NCBI RefSeq assembly: GCF_014230085.1
Contig: NZ_JACHVB010000013.1
Location: 248,001 to 312,000 of the forward strand
DNA: 64,000 bases
Direction: 5' to 3'
From: Ruficoccus amylovorans
GTDB lineage: Bacteria > Verrucomicrobiota > Verrucomicrobiia > Opitutales > Cerasicoccaceae
The position numbers and the translations under genes were made by a program. Numbering within the stretch: the first letter of the stretch is position 1; every line of letters starts with the position of its first letter. Shown piece after piece: positions 35,407 to 44,582 of the stretch. The notes under the pieces are model-generated. The model did not search any database, was not told the origin of the DNA, and worked only from the letters and a program-made list of their open reading frames with translations.

Positions 35407-36492
35407 CTAAATGCTGCCTAAAACTCGTCCAACCAGACAGACCGGAGTTCCGAGGGGGAATGTCTGCTGCGCGATCCACGCGCCGCCGCGGCCTTCGCGA
35501 CGCAACACCTCGATCGTGGAGGAATCCTGACCGGCCGCGAGCAGCCACTTGCCATCAGGGGACAGGATAAAGTCGCGGGGGCAACGGCCCGCACAGGGGA
35601 TCATCTCACGCAGTTGCAGATGGCCGGTGAGTATATTGCAATCAAGTCGGGCAATGGCATTGCCCCCGCGGTGAGAGACGTAGAGTTCGCCGCCGTCCGG
35701 GGAAAAACGGATCGCGGCCGCACTGATGGACCCGGCGTGATCCGCGGGCAGCGTGCGCGCGGACGCAACCAGTTCCCAGCGCCCGTGATGCCTTCGTAAT
35801 AAAGAAACAACCCCCGTCAACTCCCCCACCACGGCTAGATGGTTTCCGTCAGGGTGGCGGGCAAAGTGGCGCGTGCCGCTCCCCGGCGGCAACGCGAGCG
35901 CAACGTCAAGGCTCCACGCCGCGCCGTCACGCCGGTAGGCTCGCAGCGAGTCCGTGCCCAGGTCCGTGGCCAGGAGTGAATCGCCATCGAGGTAGTGAAC
36001 CATGTGCGCATGCGGCCCCTCTTGCCGGACTGGATGCGGTCCGCTGCCGCAAGCGCGCAGCACCTGGCTGACGGCTCCCAGCTTCCCGTCTTCGGCGATC
36101 GGCAGGAGGCAGACACTTCCCCCCTCATAGCAGGCAACGGCGAGCTCGCGGCCATCCGGAGACACCGCCAGGTGGCACGGGTAGCCATCCGGCAGCGGCT
36201 GAGCGTTCAGCAGCACGGGCAAAGACGAAGTCGCATCCATCCGGTAGGCACAGACGGCGGGACCGCCTTCGAGCGAACGCTCCTGCACCGCGTACAGATG
36301 GGTTCCTGACGCATTCAGAGCGAGGTAGCTCGGGTTGATCGCCGGCACGCTTCCAACGAGATCCAACGCCCCCGTCCTTTCCGAAAAAGCCAGGACGGAG
36401 ATCCCTGCGCCCTGGGGAGCGGGGGCCGGTGACGGCGCCTCGGTGTAGCTGCCGACATACAGGTGCAAAACCTCCCCGGCGGGCGTGCTCAT
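35407..36492 (-). CDS. Lactonase-family seven-bladed beta-propeller (6-phosphogluconolactonase-like)
   Basis: 361 aa, typical for the YbhE/Pgl lactonase family. Repeated blades contain GSYTEAP, NPSYLALNASGTHLYAV, GYPCHLAVSPDGRELAVA, GSGTRHFARHPDGNHLAVV, AIRFSPDGGELYVSHRG and PRDFILSPDGKWLLAA. Hydrolyses sugar lactones to aldonic acids. Its ATG overlaps the LacI stop (ATGA), so it is co-translated with the regulator and divergent from the CoA-type operon. No signal peptide, so cytoplasmic. Confidence 0.85.
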   Translation of the reverse strand: MSTPAGEVLHLYVGSYTEAPSPAPAPQGAGISVLAFSERTGALDLVGSVPAINPSYLALNASGTHLYAVQERSLEGGPAVCAYRMDATSSLPVLLNAQPLPDGYPCHLAVSPDGRELAVACYEGGSVCLLPIAEDGKLGAVSQVLRACGSGPHPVRQEGPHAHMVHYLDGDSLLATDLGTDSLRAYRRDGAAWSLDVALALPPGSGTRHFARHPDGNHLAVVGELTGVVSLLRRHHGRWELVASARTLPADHAGSISAAAIRFSPDGGELYVSHRGGNAIARLDCNILTGHLQLREMIPCAGRCPRDFILSPDGKWLLAAGQDSSTIEVLRREGRGGAWIAQQTFPLGTPVCLVGRVLGSI

Positions 36493-37550
36493 CCGAGTTC
36501 CTCCGTGAAACGGCCTTTGTTGTCATAGGGATGCGTCATGGCCGGGGAAAGACGTACCGTCCCGCCCTCGCGCCAACTGGCCGACACCAGCAGCCGATCC
36601 GGGCATTCCGGCAAGCCACGCTCACCGAACTGGAGCATCTGCGCCAAGCGGTCCACCGCCAGTTCGCCGACGCGGGCGTGATTATGATAGATGCCGGACA
36701 GGCGCGCGTGCTCGCCGGGCAAGGTGTAGGCGGCGACTCCGATTTGCTCCGGGACGCGGTAGCCCGCCTGCGTCAGCCAGTCCAGCGGGGTCGCATCGCG
36801 CACCACCACCGCGTCCAGTTCATGCTTGTTTACCCAGTCCAGGAAGCGCTCCCGCTCCAACTGCTCGTAGAGCGCCACCGTCACGTCCAGCCCCTCGCTG
36901 TAGGCCAGGAAGGCCGACTGCGCCCGGCGGTCCATCCGCTCGTTGTCCTCGCGCCAGAGAGCGAGCCCGATCCGGCGGTAGTCCCGCTTGCGGAGGGTAT
37001 CCAGCAGCGAGGTCATGGCGCGGAAATGATCCGTCGCCACCACCGGCAGCTCCGGCTCCAGCAGGGTGTGGCCGATGCTGACCGCCGCCAGGCGGTGCCA
37101 GGGCAAGTGCAAAGGCGTGCCCCGGCGCATCTGCGGCGCGATGACCACGCCCGCGATGTGGCGGGTGTCGAGGATGGCGGCCAGGCGCTTTTCACTGAGC
37201 CCGTCCTCATGCAGCCAGAATTCATCCACGGCGTACCCGAGCCGCCGGGCCCGTTCCCGCGCCCCGCGCAGGATGTCGGCGTAGCCGGGAAAAATGCTCA
37301 TGTCGGTCTGGCGGTCATGGTTGAAAATCCAGCCGATACTGGCGCGATAGGCGGTGCTTTTGCGCTGCCGGTAGGCGATGAGCGAGGACAGCGCCGGGTC
37401 CGGCACATAGCCGATGTTTTCCGCTTCGCGCCGGATCCGCTCGCGGGTGGCCTGGGCGATGCGCTCGTCTCCGCGCAGCGCCTTCGACACGGTCGTGACG
37501 TGAAGGCCCAGCCGTTCGGCGATGTCCCGTTGTGTCCTGCGCGGAGCCAT
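36489..37550 (-). CDS. LacI-family transcriptional regulator
   Basis: About 353 aa from ATG 37550. N-terminal HTH TQRDIAERLGLHVTTVSKAL, then the hinge-like RIRREAENIGYVPDP. The periplasmic-binding-protein-like effector domain is recognisable by GVVIAPQMR, RIGLALWREDNER and VVVRDATPL. A GTG/ATG further upstream (37577) is possible. Divergent from the SDR-CoA transferase operon with about 167 bp between starts; likely represses both directions (inference). Confidence 0.9.
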   Translation of the reverse strand: MAPRRTQRDIAERLGLHVTTVSKALRGDERIAQATRERIRREAENIGYVPDPALSSLIAYRQRKSTAYRASIGWIFNHDRQTDMSIFPGYADILRGARERARRLGYAVDEFWLHEDGLSEKRLAAILDTRHIAGVVIAPQMRRGTPLHLPWHRLAAVSIGHTLLEPELPVVATDHFRAMTSLLDTLRKRDYRRIGLALWREDNERMDRRAQSAFLAYSEGLDVTVALYEQLERERFLDWVNKHELDAVVVRDATPLDWLTQAGYRVPEQIGVAAYTLPGEHARLSGIYHNHARVGELAVDRLAQMLQFGERGLPECPDRLLVSASWREGGTVRLSPAMTHPYDNKGRFTEELG

Positions 37551-37717
37551 ATGACCGCAAAACCTACCCCACGCCATCGCCCAAGGAAAACCTAAATGAG
37601 TTCACATATTAGAAATCCGTGTTTTACTGGGCCACAGGGTCACTTTTGACCGTCATTTCCCATGTATGAAATCGCCACCTCTTGCGATTTCCACCCCTTA
37701 ACGCCAAGTTACTTCCC

Positions 37718-38503
37718 ATGAGCCTGCTTCTCGGAAAAACCGCCGTGATCACCGGCGCGGCCCACGGCATCGGCCTCACCATCGCCCAGACCTTCGCCCG
37801 CGAGGGCGCCCGTATCGCCATGGGCGACATCGATCTGCCCGCGCTGGAGCGCGAGGCGGCGGCCATCCGGCAACAGTACGCCGTCGAGGTGCGCGCCGTT
37901 GCCTGCGATGTAACCTCCAGCGCCGAGGTCGGGCACTTGATCGCCACGGCGGTCGAAAAGCTGGGCGGCTGCGATATTTTAGTCAACAACGCCGCCGTCG
38001 CCCTCGGTGGCACGATCACCGACATGTCCGAGGAGGACTGGCAGCGCGTGCTGAACACCAACCTCACCAGCGCCTTCCGGACGATCCGCGCCGCGCTCCC
38101 CCACATGCTGGCAAAAGGCGTGGGCAGCATCATCAACATGGCCTCCACCCAGGCCCACCGCAGCTGGCCGCACTGGACGGCCTACGCCGCCGCCAAGGGC
38201 GGCCTGCTCGCCATGACCACGCAGCTCGCGGGCGAGTTCGCCGCCCGCGGCATCCGCGTCAACGCGCTCTCGCCGGGCGCGATCAACACCCCGATGAACG
38301 AACGCCGCATGCGCGAAGAGGGGCCGCAGCTGCGCGAACGCCTCAGCGCGATGCACGCGATGGAGCGCATGGGTGAACCGGACGAGGTCGCCGCCGCCGC
38401 GCTTTTTCTGGCCAGCGACGCCGCCAGTTTCATCACCGGACAGGACATCAAGGTCGATGGCGGTCTGTGCACCCTGCCCCGCTACCACGAACCCGAACAG
38501 TAA
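37718..38503 (+). CDS. Short-chain dehydrogenase/reductase (SDR)
   Basis: 261 aa classical SDR. Cofactor motif TGAAHGIG (about 12-19), NNAA in LVNNAAV, catalytic Tyr156 and Lys160 in YAAAK with the Ser in MASTQ, and the C-terminal SFITGQDIKVDGG. Oxidises or reduces a hydroxyl/keto group with NAD(P). ATG 37718 fits the fold. First gene of the four-gene operon; 7 bp before the CoA-transferase. Confidence 0.92.
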   Translation: MSLLLGKTAVITGAAHGIGLTIAQTFAREGARIAMGDIDLPALEREAAAIRQQYAVEVRAVACDVTSSAEVGHLIATAVEKLGGCDILVNNAAVALGGTITDMSEEDWQRVLNTNLTSAFRTIRAALPHMLAKGVGSIINMASTQAHRSWPHWTAYAAAKGGLLAMTTQLAGEFAARGIRVNALSPGAINTPMNERRMREEGPQLRERLSAMHAMERMGEPDEVAAAALFLASDAASFITGQDIKVDGGLCTLPRYHEPEQ

Positions 38504-38510
38504 TTTTCCC

Positions 38511-39734
38511 ATGCCCCAAGCCCTCGAAGGACTCAAGGTCCTGGACTTCACGCAACTGCTCCAGGGCCCTTACGCCACGCAGATGCTCGGCGACCTCGGC
38601 GCCGATGTCATCAAGATCGAAAAGCCCGGCAGCGGGGACATCTACCGCAAGCTGACCTTTTTTAACGAATGGATCGGCGGCGACGAGAGCCTGTGCTTCC
38701 TGCCCTGCAACCGCAACAAGCGCTCCCTCGCCCTCGACCTGAAAAGCCCGGAAGCCGCCGACGTCATTCAGCGCCTGGCCCGCGAGGCGGACATCGTCGT
38801 GGAGAACTTCCGGCCCGGCGTGATGGACCGCCTCGGCTACGGGTACGAGGCCCTGCACAAACTTAACCCGCGGCTCATCTATTGCTCGGCCACCGGCTGG
38901 GGACCGGACGGCCCCTACCGCGACCGGCCCGGACAGGACCTGCTCGTGCAGGGGCTGGCCGGCGTGGTCATGGCCAGCGGCCAGCGCAGCCACGGCCCCG
39001 TCGCCGTGGGCACGGCGCTCAGCGACCAGCTCGGCGCACTGCACATCGTTTACAGCGTGCTGGCCGCGCTCTATTACCGCGAAAAAACCGGCCACGGCCA
39101 GCGCATCGAGGTCAACCTGTTGCAATCCGTGCTGGCCTACTGCATGCAGGACTTTTTCACCGTGCACAACGGCGGGCGCAGTTTCGAGCGGCCCGACTCG
39201 GGCATCGCTCATCCCGGCAACGGCGCCCCCTTCGGCATCTACCGCACCGCCGACGGCTACCTGTCCATCGCCATGAACCCGTGGCCGAAGGTCGTCGAAG
39301 CCCTCGGCGAGCCCGACCTGCTGCGCTACGACGATCAGCAGGTGCTCTTCGACCAACGCGACGAGGTTTTTCACGCCATTGAGGCCGTCACCGTCACACG
39401 CACCACCGCCGAGTGGCTCGACATCATGCTGGCGCTCGACCTGTGGGTCGCCCCGGTCAACGAACAAAAGGACGTCGCCGACGATCCGCAGGTGCGGCAC
39501 CTGCATGCCTTTCGCGAGATCGAGCACCCCAAGGCCGGACGCCTGCGCGTGACGGACATTCCCTTTCGCATGAGCGAGACGCCCGGCGACATTCGCCGCC
39601 CACCACCGCTCATCGGCGAGCACAGCCGGGAGATCCTCGAAGAGTGCGGACTCAGCCCCGAGCAGATCGACGCGCTTTACGAAAAGGGCACGGTGACGAC
39701 CGAAGCACTCACTCCCAGCCCCTCCCAGCCATGA
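38511..39734 (+). CDS. Family III CoA-transferase (CaiB/BaiF)
   Basis: 407 aa. N-terminal LEGLKVLDFTQLLQGPYATQ-type start, GADVIKIEKPG, NKRSLALDLK and catalytic Asp143 in RPGQDLLVQ. It transfers CoA between carboxylic acids through an aspartyl-CoA anhydride. Transcribed from ATG 38511, directly after the SDR gene. Its stop overlaps the ATG of the hydratase by 4 bp. This makes an acyl-CoA that the next enzyme can hydrate. Confidence 0.92.
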   Translation: MPQALEGLKVLDFTQLLQGPYATQMLGDLGADVIKIEKPGSGDIYRKLTFFNEWIGGDESLCFLPCNRNKRSLALDLKSPEAADVIQRLAREADIVVENFRPGVMDRLGYGYEALHKLNPRLIYCSATGWGPDGPYRDRPGQDLLVQGLAGVVMASGQRSHGPVAVGTALSDQLGALHIVYSVLAALYYREKTGHGQRIEVNLLQSVLAYCMQDFFTVHNGGRSFERPDSGIAHPGNGAPFGIYRTADGYLSIAMNPWPKVVEALGEPDLLRYDDQQVLFDQRDEVFHAIEAVTVTRTTAEWLDIMLALDLWVAPVNEQKDVADDPQVRHLHAFREIEHPKAGRLRVTDIPFRMSETPGDIRRPPPLIGEHSREILEECGLSPEQIDALYEKGTVTTEALTPSPSQP

Positions 39735-40510
39735 ACGAGACTCCCCTCCTCCTTTCGGTCGAAGACCGTGTGGCCACCCTCACCTTTAACCGGCCCGATA
39801 AGCTCAACGCCATGAACGCGCGCATGATGGACGCGCTGCTGGAGGCGCTGGAGCACACGCAGACCGACGAGGAGGTGCGCGTGGTCGTCATCACCGGCGC
39901 GGGCAAGGCCTTCATGGCCGGGGCCGACATCACCGAGTACGCGCAGCAGAGCCGCGCCGACTTCAACCGCTTCCAGTCGCGCGGGCGCTCCGTCTATGCC
40001 GCCATCGAGGGGCACCGCTGCCCGGTCATCGCCGCGGTCAATGGCTACGCCTTCGGCGGGGGGCTGGAGATCGCCCTGGCCTGCGACCTCGTCCTGGCCA
40101 CCGACGGCGCCCGCGCCGGCCTGCCCGAGATCCAGCTCAATCTCATCCCCGGCGGCGGCGGCACCCAACGCCTGCCGAAAAAAATCGGCCTCAACCGCGC
40201 CCTGGAGATGCTGGTCACCGGGGAGCCCGTCGAGGTGCGAACGCTCGCGGACTGGGGACTGGTCAACCATGTCTTTGCGAAGGAAACGTTCGCCGCAGAA
40301 GTCCGGGACTTTGCCCAAAAGATCGCTCAACGCGAACCCGCCCCCGTGCGCATGCTCAAGCAACTGGCCCACGCGGCCTGGGGCGGCGTGGACGCCGCCC
40401 ACCTGGCGATGGAGACCCAACTGCTGGAGGGCTACTACCTCTCCGAAGCCGGGCAGCGGCAGATCCAGGCGTTTTACCAGCGCAGCCTTCAGCGGCAGGC
40501 CCGGTCATGA
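39731..40510 (+). CDS. Enoyl-CoA hydratase/isomerase (crotonase family)
   Basis: 259 aa from ATG 39731. Oxyanion-hole segments AFMAGADITEY and GYAFGGGLEIALACDL, a catalytic Glu in LPEIQLNLIPGGGGTQRLP and a second Glu in NRALEMLVTGE. Hydrates or isomerises the acyl-CoA formed by the preceding gene. The frame is open far into the CoA-transferase gene, but the conserved N-terminus sets the start. Overlaps the next gene by 4 bp (ATGA). Confidence 0.92.
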   Translation: MNETPLLLSVEDRVATLTFNRPDKLNAMNARMMDALLEALEHTQTDEEVRVVVITGAGKAFMAGADITEYAQQSRADFNRFQSRGRSVYAAIEGHRCPVIAAVNGYAFGGGLEIALACDLVLATDGARAGLPEIQLNLIPGGGGTQRLPKKIGLNRALEMLVTGEPVEVRTLADWGLVNHVFAKETFAAEVRDFAQKIAQREPAPVRMLKQLAHAAWGGVDAAHLAMETQLLEGYYLSEAGQRQIQAFYQRSLQRQARS

Positions 40511-41658
40511 GCGAGCCCATCACCCTCCGCGGCATCACCTGGGATCATCCCCGCGGCTATGCACCGCTGCTTGCCTCGGCCGAAGCCTACGGGCGGGATC
40601 ACCCGGTCCGGATCACGTGGGACAAGCGCTCGCTCAAGGACTTCGGCGACGCGGACCTGCGCGAGCTCGCCGCCGCTTACGACCTGCTCGTGATCGACCA
40701 CCCCCACGCCGGGGTGGCCGCCGCCTCCGGCGCACTGATGCCGTTTGATGAATTCATCGCTGCCGACCAGTTGGCGGCGTTTGCGCAGGATTCGCTGGGG
40801 CCCTCCTTCGCCAGCTACCGCTTCGGCGGTCATACATGGGCCCTGCCGGTGGATGCCGCCTGTCAAGTCGCCGTGACCCGCCCCGACCTGCTGCCCGCCG
40901 AAGCGCTCCCGCACACCTGGGAGGAGGTAAGCGCCCTGGCAAAGCAGTTGCGGGCCAACGGGCAATTCGTCGGCATGGCCCTCTGCCCCACCGACGCGAT
41001 GTGCAGCTTCCTCACCCTGTGCGCGCAAAACGGCGCCCGCTTCGCCGACGACGCCTCCGCGCTGGCTTCGCCCGCGCGTATCGAACATTCACTACGCCAG
41101 TTACGGACGCTGGCCGGGGTTTGCCATCCCGATTGTCTTTCCTGTAACCCGATCGCCGTGTTTGAGGCCATGAGCAAAGGAGCCCCCATCGCCTACGCTC
41201 CGCTGCTTTTCGGTTACACCAACTACGCCCGCCCCGGCTACCGCCCCCACCGGCTGCGGTTTGCCGCCATCCCCGGCGCCTCCCGCGCGCTGCTCGGAGG
41301 AGCCGGGCTCGCCGTCTCTTCTCACTGTCAGCATCCGAGCGTCGCGGCCGCCTACGCCGCCTTTGTCTGCGGGAGCGAGTTTCAGAAGTCCGGCTACGTC
41401 ACCGCAGGCGGACAACCCGCCAGCCTCGCCGCCTGGGAAAACCCGCAGGCGGACGAAATCGCGGGCGGCTTTTTCACCCAGACCCGCACCACGATCCAAC
41501 AAGCCAGCGTGCGCCCCCGCGCCGCCTATTGGCCCCAGTTCCAGGAATGGCTCGGCGAGTGCATCCACCGCTTCCTCACCGAAGCAGAGTCGCCCGAAAC
41601 GACAGCGGCGGTGATTCTGAAAGCGCATCACGCTTGCGCCCTGGAAAGACATCGATAA
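40507..41658 (+). CDS. Signal-less extracellular-solute-binding-protein-like protein
   Basis: 383 aa. The overall pattern is that of ABC sugar-binding proteins (LRELAAAYDLLVIDHPHAG, YRFGGHTWALPVDAACQVAV, TWEEVSALAKQLRANGQFVG, LGGAGLAVSSHCQHPSVAAAYAAFV), but the protein starts directly in the first strand (MSEPITLRGITWDHPRG) with no signal peptide or lipobox, and no permease or ATPase genes accompany it. It is translationally coupled to the hydratase. Possibly a cytosolic sensor, a carrier, or a scaffold for the acyl-CoA enzymes. The fold call is good; the function is unknown. Confidence 0.7.
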   Translation: MSEPITLRGITWDHPRGYAPLLASAEAYGRDHPVRITWDKRSLKDFGDADLRELAAAYDLLVIDHPHAGVAAASGALMPFDEFIAADQLAAFAQDSLGPSFASYRFGGHTWALPVDAACQVAVTRPDLLPAEALPHTWEEVSALAKQLRANGQFVGMALCPTDAMCSFLTLCAQNGARFADDASALASPARIEHSLRQLRTLAGVCHPDCLSCNPIAVFEAMSKGAPIAYAPLLFGYTNYARPGYRPHRLRFAAIPGASRALLGGAGLAVSSHCQHPSVAAAYAAFVCGSEFQKSGYVTAGGQPASLAAWENPQADEIAGGFFTQTRTTIQQASVRPRAAYWPQFQEWLGECIHRFLTEAESPETTAAVILKAHHACALERHR

Positions 41659-42057
41659 TCCAGTCCCTAAGGTATTTACGGTTCAGGCAGACAACTGAAA
41701 GCTCACCTATCTCAGTTTGTTCGAAGGGGTTCCTCATGAAAGAGTAGGAACGCAGGCGTCAGTATGCGCGTCAGTGTGAAACGTAACAAGAGTGGGAAAA
41801 GATATTTTCTACCAAGCCCCCGGTAGAGGAGACACTTTTGGGCTGCATATGCCAACGCAAGCATTGATACGAATGCCTGCACGAATATGGAGGTGAGCTG
41901 AGTGATAATCGGGTAATTCGGAAGGTTGGGCTTTCCCTATTCGGGTGGGCGCGGGTGTAGTATGATGGCCTTACACGTAAGGGGTAAGGCGTCCCGCTCA
42001 AAAAAACGCCCAGTGCGTTTTAAAGACTAAAAAACCGCGCCTCGTCGCGCCCGGATC
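41659..42057. other. Non-coding boundary region before the relaxase gene
   Basis: About 400 bp without a credible gene. It separates the CoA operon from the mobile element and holds two strong inverted repeats close to the relaxase start, the expected place of a transfer origin. No tRNA or clear attachment repeat was recognised. Confidence 0.5.
41969..42021. other. Candidate oriT hairpins upstream of the MobF relaxase
   Basis: CCTTACACGTAAGG (41969-41982) is a perfect 6-bp-arm inverted repeat. AAAACGC-CCAGT-GCGTTTT (42003-42021) is a second, 7-bp-arm hairpin ending 36 bp before the relaxase ATG. MobF relaxases usually cut next to such repeats close to their own gene. The nic site itself cannot be named, and the second hairpin could instead be a terminator. 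Confidence 0.35.
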
Positions 42058-44544
42058 ATGCTCACGCCTAAGGCACAGTTCAACCTCAAGAATGCGAAGC
42101 AATACTTTCGTGAACACTTGAAGGTGGGCGATTACTACGCCCATGATAATGCCATTCAAGGTGAGTGGTTCGGCCAGGGTGCCGAGCGCTTGGGGCTGCG
42201 CGGTGCAGTCGGTGAACGCGAGTTCATGGAGCTGTGTGAAGGCAATAATCCGGCGACGGGGATGCGCCTGACGTTGCGCAAAAATACCACCCGCCAGGTC
42301 GGGGATCGGGAGGTAGCCAACCGAAGAATCTTCTATGACTTTACGATCAGCCCGCCCAAAAGCGTCTCGCTGATGGCGCTCTTTCAAGACAAACGACTGG
42401 TCAAAATCCACGACGAAGCCGTGCAAAAAGCGATGCGGGAACTGGAGACATTCGCCATGACCCGTGTGCGCAAATTGGGCCGTAGCGACGATCGCGAAAC
42501 CGGCAATGTGATCGGCGCGGCCTTCCGCCACGAAACCAGTCGGGCGCTCGATCCGCACCTGCACACGCACTGCGTGATCATGAATGCGACCTTCGACCCG
42601 GTGGAGAAACGCTGGAAGGCGTTGCAGAATTACGAGATGCTGAAGGCCCAAAAGTTTGTGGAAAATTACTACTACCACGAACTGGCCAAGGGGCTCCATC
42701 GCTACGGCTATCCGATCAAAAATAATGCCCGAGACTTCGAGTTGGAGGGTGTGTCCCCCGAGTTGATTGAGCGTTTCTCGAAGCGTCATCTGGAGATCGA
42801 TGAAGGCGTCAGGGAGTATCTGTCGAACGGTGAACGACCCGGCAATATCAAGGAACTGCGGGCGCAGATTGCGCATCAAAACCGTGCCCGGAAAATCCAC
42901 GCCTTTCCGCCGGAAAAACTACACGATCTCTGGCGGGAGCAAATGTCCGATGAAGAACGCGTGTCGATTGCGGTCGGCAGCCTGACACAGGGTGATCTGA
43001 AAGATGAGGCTGATGTACCCGCGCTGGTGGACTGGTCCGAGGCGCACGTTTTCGAGCGCAAATCCGTGACCGAAGATTACCGGCTCAAGGCCGCCGCGCT
43101 CGCCCGTGGCCGTGGCAAAACTTTTACGCTGGAGGAGCTCAACGCGGAGATGGAGCGGCGCGATTATCTGCGCGATGCCTATCACCCGCACTGGGTGAGC
43201 ACGAGCCAACTGCGAGAGCGTGAACAGGAGATCGTCAACATGGCGGTGCTGGGCGTGAACAGCCACCCGCCGTTCTGTGAAAATTACCAACCCTCCCCCG
43301 CCCTTTCCGATGAGCAAAAAGACGCCGTCCGGTCGCTGCTGGCGAGCGAGCATTTCGTGACGCTGTTCCGGGGCGGAGCCGGAACCGGCAAGACCTTCAC
43401 CTTGCAGGAAGTGGACCGGGGGCTGCGGCAGGCAGGCTTCCAGACGCTTGCCCTGGCCCCGCAGCGTCAGCAGGTGCTCGGGCTGCAACGCGACGGCTTC
43501 GAGGCGCAGACGCTGGGCCGGGACGAATTGGAACGCGCCTTCATCGCCGAATACCGCAATGTGGTCAAGGCGGCCTCTGAAGGGAAAGCGTTCGAATCTT
43601 TCGAGCGGCTGGACGCGATGGATTGCATCGAGGAAATCGACGGTGACGAACGCCGGGAGGCTCTGGCCTTCGATTACGTCGAGGCACGGAAGGCCGGAGA
43701 AAAAACGCTCGTCGTTTCGCAGACCTGGGACGAAATTCACGCTGTCAATGCTGCGGTGCGCCAGCGCCTCAAGGAAGAGGGCCTGCTCGGCAAGGATGTC
43801 CCGGTGACGCTCTACGAAAGCCGCGATTTGGACTCGGCCCAAAAGCAGGATGCTCGGTACTACCACCCCGGCGATCACGTTTATTTCATCCGCAAGTACG
43901 GGCGTTTCGCCAAAGGCGATCTGGTGCCGGTTGAATCCGTCGATGAAAACTCCCTCTCCCTCTGCAAAGATGGCAAGCTGTCCGCCGTCAGCCTGAAGCA
44001 GGCCGAACACTTCGTGGTGGTTCGGCCTCACTCCATCGAGCTGGCCCGGGGTGACCGACTCCAGTTGAAGTTCAACGGACGCTCCGAGGACGGCAAACCG
44101 CTGGACAATGGCGAACTCGTCACCGTGGCGCGGATTTTCAAAAACGGGCACCTGTCCGTGGTAGATGACCGGGGTGTCCGCAAGACGCTCGCGGCCAATC
44201 AGCACTTGGCCAACCTCGGCTACGCCGTCACCTCCTACGCCTCGCAGGGCAAGACCGTGGATACAGTGCTCTTCAGCGATTCTCAGAACCGCGCCGCCAC
44301 CGATCGGCGGCAGTGGTACGTCACCATTTCGCGGGCGCGGCGAAAGATCAAAATCTACACCGCCTCCAAAGAGTCCCTGCGCGAGAATCTCCTGCGCTCC
44401 GGCGACGAACCCCTCGCCATGGACCTGGAGTGCGCTTCGCCAAGGAAAGACGTGGCGGTCAAGCTGCCGCCGCGCCGGTCGCGAATCGATGACGACTACC
44501 CACTTCCTTCCGGCCCAAGCCAGTCGCACGGGATCAGTCTTTAG
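42058..44544 (+). CDS. MobF-family relaxase (TrwC-like) lacking the helicase motif II region
   Basis: 828 aa. N-terminal relaxase: Tyr16 and the Tyr26-Tyr27 pair (KQYFREHLKVGDYYAHDN) and the metal triad in DPHLHTHCVIMN (about 166-170). It nicks one DNA strand at oriT and stays bound to it. The C-terminal SF1 helicase has Walker A FRGGAGTGKTFTLQE (about 439), then jumps from GFEAQTLGRDE (about 480) to YRNVVKAASEGKAFESFERL. In relatives, about 80-90 residues with the DEAG Walker B and GDxxQ motifs lie between these points. Later helicase motifs remain (GYAVTSYASQGKTVDTV, WYVTISRARRKI). Nicking may work; unwinding should not. Confidence 0.88.
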   Translation: MLTPKAQFNLKNAKQYFREHLKVGDYYAHDNAIQGEWFGQGAERLGLRGAVGEREFMELCEGNNPATGMRLTLRKNTTRQVGDREVANRRIFYDFTISPPKSVSLMALFQDKRLVKIHDEAVQKAMRELETFAMTRVRKLGRSDDRETGNVIGAAFRHETSRALDPHLHTHCVIMNATFDPVEKRWKALQNYEMLKAQKFVENYYYHELAKGLHRYGYPIKNNARDFELEGVSPELIERFSKRHLEIDEGVREYLSNGERPGNIKELRAQIAHQNRARKIHAFPPEKLHDLWREQMSDEERVSIAVGSLTQGDLKDEADVPALVDWSEAHVFERKSVTEDYRLKAAALARGRGKTFTLEELNAEMERRDYLRDAYHPHWVSTSQLREREQEIVNMAVLGVNSHPPFCENYQPSPALSDEQKDAVRSLLASEHFVTLFRGGAGTGKTFTLQEVDRGLRQAGFQTLALAPQRQQVLGLQRDGFEAQTLGRDELERAFIAEYRNVVKAASEGKAFESFERLDAMDCIEEIDGDERREALAFDYVEARKAGEKTLVVSQTWDEIHAVNAAVRQRLKEEGLLGKDVPVTLYESRDLDSAQKQDARYYHPGDHVYFIRKYGRFAKGDLVPVESVDENSLSLCKDGKLSAVSLKQAEHFVVVRPHSIELARGDRLQLKFNGRSEDGKPLDNGELVTVARIFKNGHLSVVDDRGVRKTLAANQHLANLGYAVTSYASQGKTVDTVLFSDSQNRAATDRRQWYVTISRARRKIKIYTASKESLRENLLRSGDEPLAMDLECASPRKDVAVKLPPRRSRIDDDYPLPSGPSQSHGISL

Positions 44545-44582
44545 CCTTTTTCACCACAACACACCCTCAACCCATCCCAATC

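Noticed and set aside
42919-44529. 536-codon frame antisense to the relaxase
   Set aside because: Relaxase motifs are on the plus strand; this frame has none.
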